A DNA stretch of 48,212 bases from Verrucomicrobia bacterium Tous-C9LFEB (GTDB lineage Bacteria; Verrucomicrobiota; Verrucomicrobiia; Methylacidiphilales; UBA1321), in assembly GCA_002304345.1 (NCBI GenBank), contig NEUU01000028.1, positions 1-48,212 on the forward strand, in the 5' to 3' direction. A program made the translations under genes and the position numbers. Of this stretch, positions 32,281-40,005 are shown one piece after another. Numbering within the stretch: the stretch's first letter is position 1; each line of letters begins with the position of its first letter. The notes beneath the pieces were generated by a model that ran no database searches, was not told the origin of the DNA, and saw nothing but the letters and a program-made list of their open reading frames with translations.

Positions 32281-32760
32281 TTACGGGCTGACCTTGAGCC
32301 GCTCGTCGTGATCTTCACCGGCGAGCAGGACATTCTGCTCCTTGTAAGTCTTCAACATGAAATGGGTTGCCGTAGAAAGCACGCCGTGGATCGTGGAAAG
32401 CTTTTCCGACACGAACGTGGCCACCTGCTTAAGGCTCTGCCCCTCGACGAAGACGAGCAGGTCGTAACCGCCGCTCATCAGGAAGCACGAGGTCACCTCC
32501 GGGTATTTGGAAATGCGGGCCGCGAGCCGGTTGAAGCCGCCGTCGCGCTCGGGGGTGATGCGCACCTCGATCACCGCGCTGACGGTTTGCCGGTTGGCCT
32601 TTTCGTCGTCCACGATCGCCTTGTAGGCGAGAATGACCTTCTCGTCTTCGAGACGCTTGATGTCCTTGATGATCTGGTCGACGGGGCGATTCAGCCTCTT
32701 GGCCAGGATCTCCGGCGAGGTGAGCGCGTTCTCTTCCAGCAATTTCAACAGCGGTTCCAT
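32281..32760 (-). CDS. Lrp/AsnC-family regulator
   Basis: The 159-residue protein has an N-terminal winged HTH (LLKLLEENALTSPEILAKRL, RPVDQIIKDIKRLEDEKVI) and a C-terminal RAM-type ligand domain (VSAVIEVRIT, PEVTSCFLMSGGYDLLVFVEG). It is shorter at the N-terminus than classical Lrp but the layout fits. The downstream aminotransferase is probably its target and the amino acid substrate its effector. Upstream, 32761-33105 shows no gene and no clear operator. Confidence 0.85.
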   Translation of the reverse strand: MEPLLKLLEENALTSPEILAKRLNRPVDQIIKDIKRLEDEKVILAYKAIVDDEKANRQTVSAVIEVRITPERDGGFNRLAARISKYPEVTSCFLMSGGYDLLVFVEGQSLKQVATFVSEKLSTIHGVLSTATHFMLKTYKEQNVLLAGEDHDERLKVSP

Positions 32761-33105
32761 AGGTTGTAAGGGTCGAGGCTAGCCCAAAAGACCCCCGCAA
32801 ACAACAATTATCCATGCCCCCAGCTCCGGCCCGGTCCCACGAAAATTCGCCGCGCGCTCCCAACCGCTCCGAACGTCTCCAGTTTTCCTTACCCCTTGGC
32901 GCTCAACTATCGAGCCCGCACCCCATCCGCGAACCCCACGCGTCGCACCCGTGCGGGTTAAGAATCCAATCTGTCCCATCGTCATGCGGGCATTGAACCA
33001 CAGAATCCGGCCGCAGCGTTAGGCTTAGGTGAGCTATGTGAGATAGGTGTGCGATATTTTCGGTGGGGAAGGAGGATGGATGGACGTGAAAAGTGGCCTC
33101 CTTTC

Positions 33106-33333
33106 AAACCCTCCGGGTTTGCAGCCGGTGCCGGGGGTTGAGCGCAGCGACACCCCCGGTAAGTGCGCACCCTAAAATCTCTGACCCCGGAGGGGTCACA
33201 GCGATGGGGGAAGCTGTCGGAGCTGGCTGCGACCCCTGCCGGGGTCGGGCGCGTTGGTGGACTCACGTTCCGGGGGTGTCGGCGGCGTAGCCGCCTCAAC
33301 CCCCGGCTAATGGCTGTAAACCCTGCCGGGTTT
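33106..33333. repeat. array of six short GC-rich palindromes
   Basis: Distinct palindromes follow one another: AAACCCTCCGGGTTT (33106-33120), CCGGGGG...CCCCCGG (33131-33159), TGACCCCGGAGGGGTCA (33182-33198), CGACCCCTGCCGGGGTCG (33230-33247), a longer CCGGGGGTGT.../CAACCCCCGG pair (33270-33306) and AAACCCTGCCGGGTTT (33318-33333). A seventh, AAACCCGGAGGGTTT, is at 34168-34182. The stretch 32761-33368 holds no gene; these palindromes are its main content. Confidence 0.65.
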
Positions 33334-33368
33334 TAGAAAGCGAGAATCTGCGACACCCCTCGCCATCC

Positions 33369-33563
33369 CTAATCATCTTCCGAAAAAACGGCCTCGATGG
33401 ATTTGTGGAATAACCGGGCAATGGCGAAGGCGAGCGGGAGGCTGGGATCGTAGCGCTCGGTCTCGATGGCATTGACCGTCTGCCGCGAGACCTTCAGGCG
33501 ATCCGCGAGCACAGCCTGACTCCAACCACGCTCCGCGCGAAGTTCACGAACCTTGTTTTTCAT
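33369..33563 (-). CDS. small XRE-family helix-turn-helix regulator
   Basis: The 64-residue protein is almost only a Cro/C1-type HTH: KVRELRAERGWSQAVLADRLKVSRQTVNAIETER, here cited by its helices RAERGWSQAVLADRL and SRQTVNAIE, ending PSLPLAFAIARLFHKSIEAVF. The start at 33563 overlaps the stop of the upstream membrane-protein gene by 4 bases (ATGA), so translation is coupled. The operators at 33961-34019 are the likely binding sites, which gives autoregulation. A longer frame to 33602 has no support. Confidence 0.85.
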   Translation of the reverse strand: MKNKVRELRAERGWSQAVLADRLKVSRQTVNAIETERYDPSLPLAFAIARLFHKSIEAVFSEDD

Positions 33564-33946
33564 CGTTCTGTCCAGCGGCGAACCACGGCGATGACACACC
33601 AAACCCCGCCCATCACAGGCCAGACCGTGAACATGCTCAGACGTGGAAATCCGGCGATCTCCAAAAATCCATAGGTGAACGTCAGCCCCGCGGTAATCGC
33701 CGCCGCAATCGCGATCGCCTCCAGCGACTGCAACCGGCAGTATTCATCCGCGCGCCGGATCTGCCGTACAATCGCCCACACCACGAAGAGAAAGGGCACC
33801 ATGGGACTGACCATCAGCAGCGTACGCCCAATGCCGTCCGGCAGGTGCTTGCTCACGTTCAGGGACAACACCAGTACGAGAGCGTACAAAATAAAGGCTC
33901 CCGTCATTTCGAGTTGATAGCGGCGAATGATTTTTTGTTCGTGCAT
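33560..33946 (-). CDS. four-helix membrane protein co-transcribed with an XRE regulator
   Basis: The 128-residue protein has four transmembrane helices (MTGAFILYALVLVLSLNV; LLMVSPMVPFLFVVWAIV; AIAIAAAITAGLTFTYGFLE; FTVWPVMGGVWCVIAVV) and a cytoplasmic loop RQIRRADEYCRLQSLEA. GGAG eight bases before the ATG supports the start. I know pairs of such membrane proteins with tiny YozG-like HTH regulators, but no tested function for them. The XRE protein may sense its partner's state, or the two may form an addiction-like unit; nothing here decides. Confidence 0.75.
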   Translation of the reverse strand: MHEQKIIRRYQLEMTGAFILYALVLVLSLNVSKHLPDGIGRTLLMVSPMVPFLFVVWAIVRQIRRADEYCRLQSLEAIAIAAAITAGLTFTYGFLEIAGFPRLSMFTVWPVMGGVWCVIAVVRRWTER

Positions 33947-33960
33947 GATTTCGCTCCGTT

Positions 33961-34019
33961 ATGTAAAGGTTGCTTTACATATAAATGTTCCCGCCATACA
34001 TGTCAAGTATACTTTACAT
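33961..34019 (-). promoter_or_regulatory. promoter with two palindromic operators on -10 and -35
   Basis: On the minus strand TTGACA (34001-34006) and TATATG (33978-33983) are 17 bp apart. Two related 20-bp palindromes cover them: 34000-34019 (ATGTCAAGTATACTTTACAT, one mismatched pair) over the -35, and 33961-33980 (ATGTAAAGGTTGCTTTACAT, perfect 8-bp arms) next to the -10 and start site. Their centres are 39 bp apart. The arrangement is that of a tightly self-repressed promoter. Confidence 0.75.
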
Positions 34020-34195
34020 TTTGAGACGATAATACGACGGGTGCTCTCATTGAAATTGTTCGCTTATGAGGTTATCGCAACACGGCTCAGCGGGAGTTTC
34101 TGAATGAGGGCATTCACGACCGCGCCGCTTTATTCCGTGATAGATAATGGGATGTGCGCTGTCTTTCAAACCCGGAGGGTTTTAGAGGAAGATAC

Positions 34196-34600
34196 CTACT
34201 CCGATTTCCCGTCGCTCTTCAGATCCGGGCGGTCCTTTTTTCGCAATAGGTATAAAAATAACAAGATGACAAAGCTATGTGTGATAATAGCCCATACTTT
34301 TTCGGATAAGAGATTCCCACTCACCACCAGACTTACACTCTGGAGCGCACATCCTCCTATCATTATCCAGAGCACCACGCGTGTATAGCGCCGTTGCAAC
34401 AGAGGGTTGTCACGTCTCGCCATGAACCAAGCGATTAAGCCAGCCCCCGCTATAAAGGTAAATGTGCGACTCATCACGGTATGCCATTTGAGCGAAAACC
34501 CCGCTCCGCTATTATAACTTAACTGATGTACGCCTGTGATTGCAGAGATCATCAGCATCACGCCGATCACAAAAATGATTTTCCATAGTGACTTCATCAT
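34196..34600 (-). CDS. membrane protein of unknown function
   Basis: From ATG 34600 the protein has 134 residues with four predicted membrane helices (IIFVIGVMLMISAITGV; TFTFIAGAGLIAWFMA; VVLWIMIGGCALQSVSLVV; IITHSFVILLFLYLLR) and a charged C-terminus. A TTG codon at 34621 is an alternative start but no Shine-Dalgarno is visible for either. The local base composition is more AT-rich than in the neighbouring genes, and AAACCCGGAGGGTTT (34168-34182) follows its stop, so it may be acquired DNA. I recognise no family. Confidence 0.55.
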   Translation of the reverse strand: MMKSLWKIIFVIGVMLMISAITGVHQLSYNSGAGFSLKWHTVMSRTFTFIAGAGLIAWFMARRDNPLLQRRYTRVVLWIMIGGCALQSVSLVVSGNLLSEKVWAIITHSFVILLFLYLLRKKDRPDLKSDGKSE

Positions 34601-34654
34601 AAAATGGAGGGGAGATAACAAGAGCCTTCTTTGCCGCTTCTTATGTCGATTTCT

Positions 34655-35734
34655 TTACCGATCAAAGAGCTGGTGGAAGGCTTTGATCGGGAAATTCTTT
34701 CCGGGGCATTCGGTGGGTTTGGGATTGATTTCGCGGTGGGCTTTGAAGACGGGCGGGGTGCCGCAGCGTTCGTTGAGGTAGGTGATCAACTCGATGGCGG
34801 CAGCGATCTGTTTCTTGGTGGGGCGCTCGCTATTGAAGTCGCCGACAAAACAGATGCCGAGGGCGATTTCGTTGAGTTCGTCGCTGCGGAGGTGACCGCC
34901 CTGGATCTGGCGCATCCAGCGGTCGCCGACTTCGATCTCGCCATCACCGGAGTCGTGGCCATTGCCAATGACGAAGTGGTAGGCGAGCCCGTTTTCCATG
35001 CCGCGGATGTTGCGGTGGAAGTAGTCGAAGATTTTGGCGTTGCCGCTGGGGGTGCCGCTGTGGTGGACGACGACATATTTCCAGCGGCCGGGGACGACGT
35101 GGGGTTTGTCGAGCTTGTCCTTGATTTTGTCGATGAAGAGGTAGCGTTGCTTGGCGGAGGAGGGTTTGACGGGGGCGGTGGCGAGGACGGGTTTGCTGGT
35201 GCTTTGGCCTCCGGTGACGACGGCGGATTTGGGCGAGGTGATGACGGGTGGGGTGACGACGGCGGGGTTGCGGACCTTGAGTTTTTGCCCGACGCGCAAG
35301 GCGGTGCCTTTGAGGCCATTGAGTTCGCGGATGGCGTCGGCGGAAATCTTGAACCGGCGTCCGATCCCGGAAAGGGTGTCGCCCTTCTTCACCACGTAGA
35401 GGGCGGGGGCGAGGTCGTTGTCGTCGACGGATTCGGCGGGCGCGGGTTTGGCGTCCGTGGTTTCTTCGCCGTCGGGTTTGTCGTCTTCTTTCGGCGGCGC
35501 GGGGGGTGGGGTTTTGTCTTTCTCGGTGCCGGGGATGGTGAGTTTCGCGCCGATCTTGAGGGTCTTGCCGCCGCCCAATGTTCGCGGGTTGGCGCGGATC
35601 AGGTCGGCGACGTCTACTCGGTAGTCGCGGCTGATCTGGTAGAGGGTGTCGCCCTTTTCGACGACGTGGATCTTCCCGCCAGCCAAAAGGAGCGCCGCTC
35701 CCAAGCCGCTAACGAGAACGAGTTCATGCCACAC
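34655..35734 (-). CDS. N-acetylmuramoyl-L-alanine amidase with two LysM domains
   Basis: The 359-residue protein starts at GTG 35734 with a hydrophobic leader (LVLVSGLGAALLLAGG). Two LysM domains follow (about residues 23-68 and 112-155; IHVVEKGDTLYQISRDYR and LYVVKKGDTLSGIGRRF), separated by a Pro/Asp-rich linker. Residues 215-350 form an Amidase_2/PGRP-type domain with zinc ligands in VVVHHSGTPSGN, AHREI and TECPGKNFP, and catalytic contexts AYHFVIGNGH and CFVGDFN. It cuts the bond between muramic acid and the stem peptide in peptidoglycan. The leader is weak, so export may use another route. Confidence 0.85.
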   Translation of the reverse strand: MWHELVLVSGLGAALLLAGGKIHVVEKGDTLYQISRDYRVDVADLIRANPRTLGGGKTLKIGAKLTIPGTEKDKTPPPAPPKEDDKPDGEETTDAKPAPAESVDDNDLAPALYVVKKGDTLSGIGRRFKISADAIRELNGLKGTALRVGQKLKVRNPAVVTPPVITSPKSAVVTGGQSTSKPVLATAPVKPSSAKQRYLFIDKIKDKLDKPHVVPGRWKYVVVHHSGTPSGNAKIFDYFHRNIRGMENGLAYHFVIGNGHDSGDGEIEVGDRWMRQIQGGHLRSDELNEIALGICFVGDFNSERPTKKQIAAAIELITYLNERCGTPPVFKAHREINPKPTECPGKNFPIKAFHQLFDR

Positions 35735-35774
35735 GGTGGCTCACGCTATCTGGTCCCCCTCTCAAATTAAACTA

Positions 35775-36093
35775 AAAAGCGGCGGGGCTCCGCCCCGCAA
35801 CCCCCGCCAAAGGGAATGATTCCCTTTGGAAACCCCGCTTGGGCCGGAATCGCCTTTTGCTTAATGCAAAAGATCGATTCCGGCCCAAGTGGATTTCAAA
35901 CGAAAATCACTACCATTTGATGGAGATTGGGAATGCAGACCTTAGAACCTATCCAAAGGTTTGAACGCTTTGAGTAAAACTCACAAAGGGCGGTTTACTT
36001 CTTTCACGTCTTCGTGAAAAAGTAAACCGCCCTTTGATGTGAGGATTCTCAAGGGGCTCAGCCCCTTGAGCGGGGTGTGGGGTGGTGCCCCAC
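35775..36093 (+). repeat. large structured repeat, copy B
   Basis: This element fills the gap between purH and the amidase (35735-36093). It contains small hairpins (35775-35838), a perfect 14-bp stem (35839-35852 with 35875-35888), the conserved core (35884-35985), a perfect 17-bp stem (35984-36000 with 36020-36036) and a CTCAAGGGG/CCCCTTGAG hairpin (36049-36071). The order is the reverse complement of copy A at 11124-11375. The core bases TTCAAACG.AAATCACTACC are nearly identical in copies A, B and C; the stems are not. Confidence 0.8.
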
Positions 36094-37644
36094 TTAGTGA
36101 CGGAAGTGACGTTTGCCGGTGAAGAGCATCGTCATGTTCCGCTCGTTGGCGGCGGCGATGACTTCCTCGTCGCGGACGCTACCGCCCGGTTCGATGGCAG
36201 CCGTTGCGCCCGCTTCCGCGGCGGCGATCAGGCCGTCTGCGAACGGGAAGAACGCATCCGAGGCCACGACACTGCCCTTGAGATTCAACTTCGCTTCGCC
36301 GGCTTTCCAGACCGCGATCTTCGACGAATCCACGCGCGACATCTGACCCGCGCCGACGCCGAGCGTCTGGTGCTGATTCGCGTACACGATCGCGTTCGAC
36401 TTCACATGCTTCACCACGCGCCAACCGAAGAGCATCGCCTTCAGTTCCGCTTCCGTCGGTTGCCGCTTCGTGACGACCTTCCACGTTTCCGGCTTCATCG
36501 GCTGCGAATCGGAGGTCTGGACCAGGATCGAATCGCCCACGATCGACTTGAATTCGATGTTCATGCCGGCTTCGGAAAGCGGATTTGAACTCCAGCGATT
36601 CAGGATCAGGCGCAGATTCTTCTTCTTCTCGAGCAACGCCAGCGCGTCGGGCTCAAAGGCGGGGGCAATGATCACTTCGCTGAAGATTTCCGCGATCGCT
36701 TCCGCGACGGCGAGATCCAGCGGACGATTGACCACGATGATGCCGCCGAACGGCGCTTGCCGGTCGGTGGCGTAAGCGAGATCCCACGCCTCGCGCAAGG
36801 TCTTGCCCGCACCCACGCCGCACGGGTTCGTGTGCTTGAGAATTGCGAGGGTCGGTTCCTCATGAAACTCGCCGATCAGGTTCACCGCGGCGCTGATGTC
36901 GATGAGGTTATTGTACGAAAGCTCCTTGCCGTGGAGCTGCTTGAAATAATTCGGGAAATCGCCATAGAGCGCGGCGTGCTGGTGCGGATTCTCACCGTAG
37001 CGCAGCGACTGGGCTTTGCGCATGGGGAGGATCAGATTTTCCGGCAACGTCTCACCCTGCTTGCTGATGACAGCGGAGAGATACTCCGCGATCAGGGAAT
37101 CGTAATAGCTGGTGGTGTGGAAAACTTTCGCCGCAAGCTTCTCGCGCAGTTCGAGAGTCGTCACGCCGTTCGCCTTTACCTGCTCGGCAACAATCGCGTA
37201 ATCGTCCGGGTCCACCACAACGGTCACGCTGCGGTAATTCTTCGCCGCGCTACGCAGCATCGAGGGTCCACCGATATCGATGTTCTCAATGGCGAGTTCC
37301 AGCGTCACGTCGGGGCGCTGGATCGTCTCTTCGAACGGATACAGATTCACGATGACGTAATCGATCGGGATGATGCCGTGCTCCTTCGCCTGCTTTTGGT
37401 GCTCGGCGTTGTCGCGCACATAGAGCAAGCCGCCGTGGACGATCGGGTGGAGCGTCTTGACGCGGCCATCCATCATTTCCGGGAAGCCGGTGATTTGCGA
37501 GACATCGAGGACTGTCAGTCCCGCGTCGCGCAAGGCCTTGGCAGTGCCGCCGGTGGAGACGAGTTCAATGCCCGCCTCGACGAGGACACGGGCGAGATCG
37601 ACGAGTCCGGTTTTATCCGAGACGGAAAGAAGGGCGCGTTTCAT
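36094..37644 (-). CDS. purH: bifunctional AICAR formyltransferase/IMP cyclohydrolase
   Basis: From ATG 37644 the enzyme has 516 residues and makes the last two steps of IMP synthesis. The N-terminal cyclohydrolase (MGS-like) domain begins [19 protein letters not shown] and holds [13 protein letters not shown] and the DGRVKTLHP motif. The C-terminal transformylase shows [27 protein letters not shown] with the catalytic Lys-His pair and [15 protein letters not shown]. It lies 6 bp downstream of purM, clearly in one operon. ATGACC to 37650 is only two codons longer. Confidence 0.97.
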   Translation of the reverse strand: MKRALLSVSDKTGLVDLARVLVEAGIELVSTGGTAKALRDAGLTVLDVSQITGFPEMMDGRVKTLHPIVHGGLLYVRDNAEHQKQAKEHGIIPIDYVIVNLYPFEETIQRPDVTLELAIENIDIGGPSMLRSAAKNYRSVTVVVDPDDYAIVAEQVKANGVTTLELREKLAAKVFHTTSYYDSLIAEYLSAVISKQGETLPENLILPMRKAQSLRYGENPHQHAALYGDFPNYFKQLHGKELSYNNLIDISAAVNLIGEFHEEPTLAILKHTNPCGVGAGKTLREAWDLAYATDRQAPFGGIIVVNRPLDLAVAEAIAEIFSEVIIAPAFEPDALALLEKKKNLRLILNRWSSNPLSEAGMNIEFKSIVGDSILVQTSDSQPMKPETWKVVTKRQPTEAELKAMLFGWRVVKHVKSNAIVYANQHQTLGVGAGQMSRVDSSKIAVWKAGEAKLNLKGSVVASDAFFPFADGLIAAAEAGATAAIEPGGSVRDEEVIAAANERNMTMLFTGKRHFRH

Positions 37645-37650
37645 GGTCAA

Positions 37651-38682
37651 TTATTTCTTCTTTGTGGAGGGTTGCAATTTCACGCCGCGAGGGCCCTTGA
37701 CGATGGAACCGATGCGGTACGACTTGGTCAGCTTCAAAACTTTTTCAGCATCCGCAGGCGAGACAATCACCGTCATGCCAATGCCCATGTTGTACACCTG
37801 ATAGAGCTCGTCGTCGCCGACGTGCGATTCCTCGGCGAGGAAACGGAAGAACGGCGAAATCGGCCACGAACCGAGTTGAATGACCGCTTGCGCGTTCTCC
37901 GGCAACACGCGCGGCAGATTATCAATGAGACCGCCGCCCGTGATGTGGGCCAGCCCCTTGATCTTCACCTTGGCGTGGAGTTTGCGCAGCGTGGGCAGGT
38001 AATTGACGTGCACCTTGAGCAAGGCCGAGCCAACCGTCTCGCGCGAACCGGGAATCGTATCGCCGACCTTGAAGCCGCACTTGTTGAAAAGGATTTCGCG
38101 GGCGAGAGAAAAGCCATTGGTATGCAGGCCCGAAGCGGGCAAGCCGATGATCACGTCACCGGGTTTGATGGAGCGGCCATCGAGCATCTTGGAGCGGTCC
38201 ACAATGCCGACGATGCAACCGACGAGATCATAGTCTTCTCCGTGGTAGACGCCCGGCATCTGCGCCGTTTCACCACCGACGAGCGCGCAACCACACGCGG
38301 CACATGCTTTGGATAGCCCCTTGAGAATCTGCTTGAACACGTCCGGATCGAGCCGGCCGGTGCCAATGTAATCCAGGAAGAAAAGAGGTTCGGCGCCAAT
38401 GACCGCAATGTCATTCACGCAATGATTCACCAGATCCTGACCAATCGTATCGTGACGGTTCGTAAGAGTGGCCACCTTTAGCTTGGTGCCAACGCCGTCG
38501 ACACTGCTGACCAATACGGGATTCTTGTAACCGGGAAACTTGGCGTTGTAGAGACCGCCAAAACCGCCGATTTTGCCAAGCACCGCCGGGGAGTGGGTAC
38601 TTTGAACGAGGGCTTGAATTCCTTTTTTGACCTTGTTCCCCAAATCAACGTCAACTCCGGCACGGGCGTAAGCTTTTTTCAC
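37651..38682 (-). CDS. purM: phosphoribosylformylglycinamidine cyclo-ligase (AIR synthetase)
   Basis: The 343-residue enzyme closes the imidazole ring in purine synthesis using ATP. Typical segments are YARAGVDVDLGNKVKKGI, VLVSSVDGVGTKLKVA, TIGQDLVNHCVNDIAV, GCALVGGETAQMPGVY and LAHITGGGLIDNLPRVL. The start is GTG 38682 (GTGAAAAAAGCTTAC); no ATG is available in frame nearby, and the residues right after it match the family. It is the first gene of a purM-purH pair. No PurR or guanine riboswitch pattern is visible in the gap 38683-39211. Confidence 0.96.
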   Translation of the reverse strand: MKKAYARAGVDVDLGNKVKKGIQALVQSTHSPAVLGKIGGFGGLYNAKFPGYKNPVLVSSVDGVGTKLKVATLTNRHDTIGQDLVNHCVNDIAVIGAEPLFFLDYIGTGRLDPDVFKQILKGLSKACAACGCALVGGETAQMPGVYHGEDYDLVGCIVGIVDRSKMLDGRSIKPGDVIIGLPASGLHTNGFSLAREILFNKCGFKVGDTIPGSRETVGSALLKVHVNYLPTLRKLHAKVKIKGLAHITGGGLIDNLPRVLPENAQAVIQLGSWPISPFFRFLAEESHVGDDELYQVYNMGIGMTVIVSPADAEKVLKLTKSYRIGSIVKGPRGVKLQPSTKKK

Positions 38683-38856
38683 ACAAAAGGATTTAGCTTC
38701 TCCTCAGAATAGGTCAAGCCACCTCGCGCAAAGCAGGTGTGCATCCTGAAGAATGAATGGGACACGTTCATGGCTCGCGATCCAATATGCGGCGTGAATA
38801 CCTCTTAAAATATAAAAAATAATTTGGGGGTATATTTTAGTAGGTATAATACACAC

Positions 38857-39090
38857 ATGGGTATTGCATCGTCACCGTATATTCCTGTGATTAGCGGGAT
38901 TACAAAGCTGAACAATCCTGCAATAAGATTAAGTTTAGCGCATCCAACCAATCTAATACATGCTCTTCACTTGCAATATGTTAGCGTTATGCAAAATTAC
39001 GCGCAACCGACGGATAGGCTGATCGCTAAGGGTTTTATGGGCGCGATGTTTGGCTCTCCCCTCAGCACAATGCTGCTACTCTGCCTGTGA
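38857..39090 (+). CDS. doubtful 77-residue open frame in AT-rich DNA
   Basis: A frame from ATG 38857 follows a TATAAT (38845-38850) and encodes no recognisable domain; it is not strongly hydrophobic. Its codons (ATA, AGA, TTA, CTA) differ from all neighbouring genes, which fits either recently acquired DNA or chance. No Shine-Dalgarno is seen. The rest of 38683-39211 is AT-rich and, besides the promoter at 39115-39144, shows only direct repeats of TTATAATAG at 39138 and 39155. Confidence 0.2.
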   Translation: MGIASSPYIPVISGITKLNNPAIRLSLAHPTNLIHALHLQYVSVMQNYAQPTDRLIAKGFMGAMFGSPLSTMLLLCL

Positions 39091-39114
39091 TAGAAAAATA
39101 CAAAAGAATGCAAT

Positions 39115-39144
39115 TTGCCAGACCTCTAGCGTCAATTTTATAAT
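39115..39144 (+). promoter_or_regulatory. putative promoter of the chemotaxis-like operon
   Basis: TTGCCA (39115-39120) and TATAAT (39139-39144) are 18 bp apart, about 65 bases before the first start codon. A second TATAAT (39156-39161) lies in an exact direct repeat of TTATAATAG (39138-39146 and 39155-39163), with a 17-bp period. Confidence 0.45.
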
Positions 39145-39211
39145 AGTCGCATGATTATAATAGGATATTAATAAAATATATTTCTTTATAAATAAGATCG
39201 CCTCTCATCCC

Positions 39212-39910
39212 ATGAAATCTCTTTTAGTCTTGGAACCTGACCGCGCGGAATTGGAACAGCTTCAATCGATTTTCGGCCAACATTACCCCGGCTTGACCAT
39301 TGATTATCATGAGACCCCGCAAAGGGCGTTGGAAGCCTTCGAAGGACAGCATCACAACCTCGTCATCACGGAATTAGTTCTCGATGGAGAAATGGATGGT
39401 TTGGAATTCATCGAGCGGATCTTGCTCTCCCAGCCTCGGACAGTCATTTACGTCATCTCCGATTTTCCCGCCTTGGACGACGTCTCCCGCGTTCTGTCCG
39501 GACTTTCCAATGTGCGTTTTTTCCGCAAGCCGCTTTCAATTGACGCCTTTTTCGAAGTCGTGGCAAAAACGCTCGCCCGACTCCCCAATAGCATCGTCAC
39601 AGGCATTAATCCGGTCAATTTCCTCCAAATGATGGAGATGGAACGGTTCAGCGGTTACCTCGAAGTGGCGACAGAATCCGGCGTGGGCTATCTCTGCTTC
39701 GACCAGGGCATGGTGCGCAACGCCTCGCATCGCAACAAGACCGGAACACCCGCCCTGTATGATTTGCTGGCCGAATCGGTTACCGAGATTCGTGTTTTCG
39801 AGGGACTCTACCGCTTTGAACGCAATATCAATACCCCTCTTTCCACGCTCCTGATCGATTTTTGCCAAAAGAATGACGAAGGGGCCAGCAGCCCGGCTCA
39901 AGCCGCCTAA
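39212..39910 (+). CDS. receiver-DUF4388 protein with Glu at the phosphorylation site
   Basis: The 232-residue protein starts with a receiver-like domain (residues 1-120): LLVLEPDRAELEQL for the acidic pocket, LVITELVLDGEMDGLEF for the site, and FFRKPLS with the conserved Lys. The usual phospho-accepting Asp is Glu54. Residues 128-195 form a DUF4388 domain (INPVNFLQMMEMERFSGYL, GYLCFDQGMVRNASHRN), a module common in gliding and predation-related signalling proteins. It starts the operon and may act as a phosphorylation-mimicking, constitutively active output. There is no Shine-Dalgarno. Confidence 0.8.
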   Translation: MKSLLVLEPDRAELEQLQSIFGQHYPGLTIDYHETPQRALEAFEGQHHNLVITELVLDGEMDGLEFIERILLSQPRTVIYVISDFPALDDVSRVLSGLSNVRFFRKPLSIDAFFEVVAKTLARLPNSIVTGINPVNFLQMMEMERFSGYLEVATESGVGYLCFDQGMVRNASHRNKTGTPALYDLLAESVTEIRVFEGLYRFERNINTPLSTLLIDFCQKNDEGASSPAQAA

Positions 39911-39963
39911 ACCGTTATCCTTTCCGTCCCCTCTCCTCATCTTCCCTTTATATGAACAAGAAA

Positions 39964-39966
39964 TAG
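39964..39966 (+). other. in-frame amber codon after the natural start of the CheA-like gene
   Basis: ATG 39952 is followed by AAC AAG AAA TAG and then an open frame that runs into the kinase without a break. The 13 codons between the amber and TTG 40006 encode SLLNILKPIGWAL, which completes the first transmembrane helix. No ATG or GTG exists between them. The amber could be a real nonsense mutation, a sequencing error or suppressed. Confidence 0.75.
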
Positions 39967-40005
39967 TCCCTACTCAACATCCTCAAACCCATCGGCTGGG
40001 CCCTC

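Noticed and set aside
33560..33946. Toxin of a toxin-antitoxin system
   Set aside because: The XRE pair has the right layout, but the membrane protein has four helices and no toxin motif; a regulator plus membrane partner is the simpler reading.
36757..38316. 519-codon open frame across purH and purM
   Set aside because: Both purH and purM are unmistakable on the opposite strand, so this frame is a mirror artefact.
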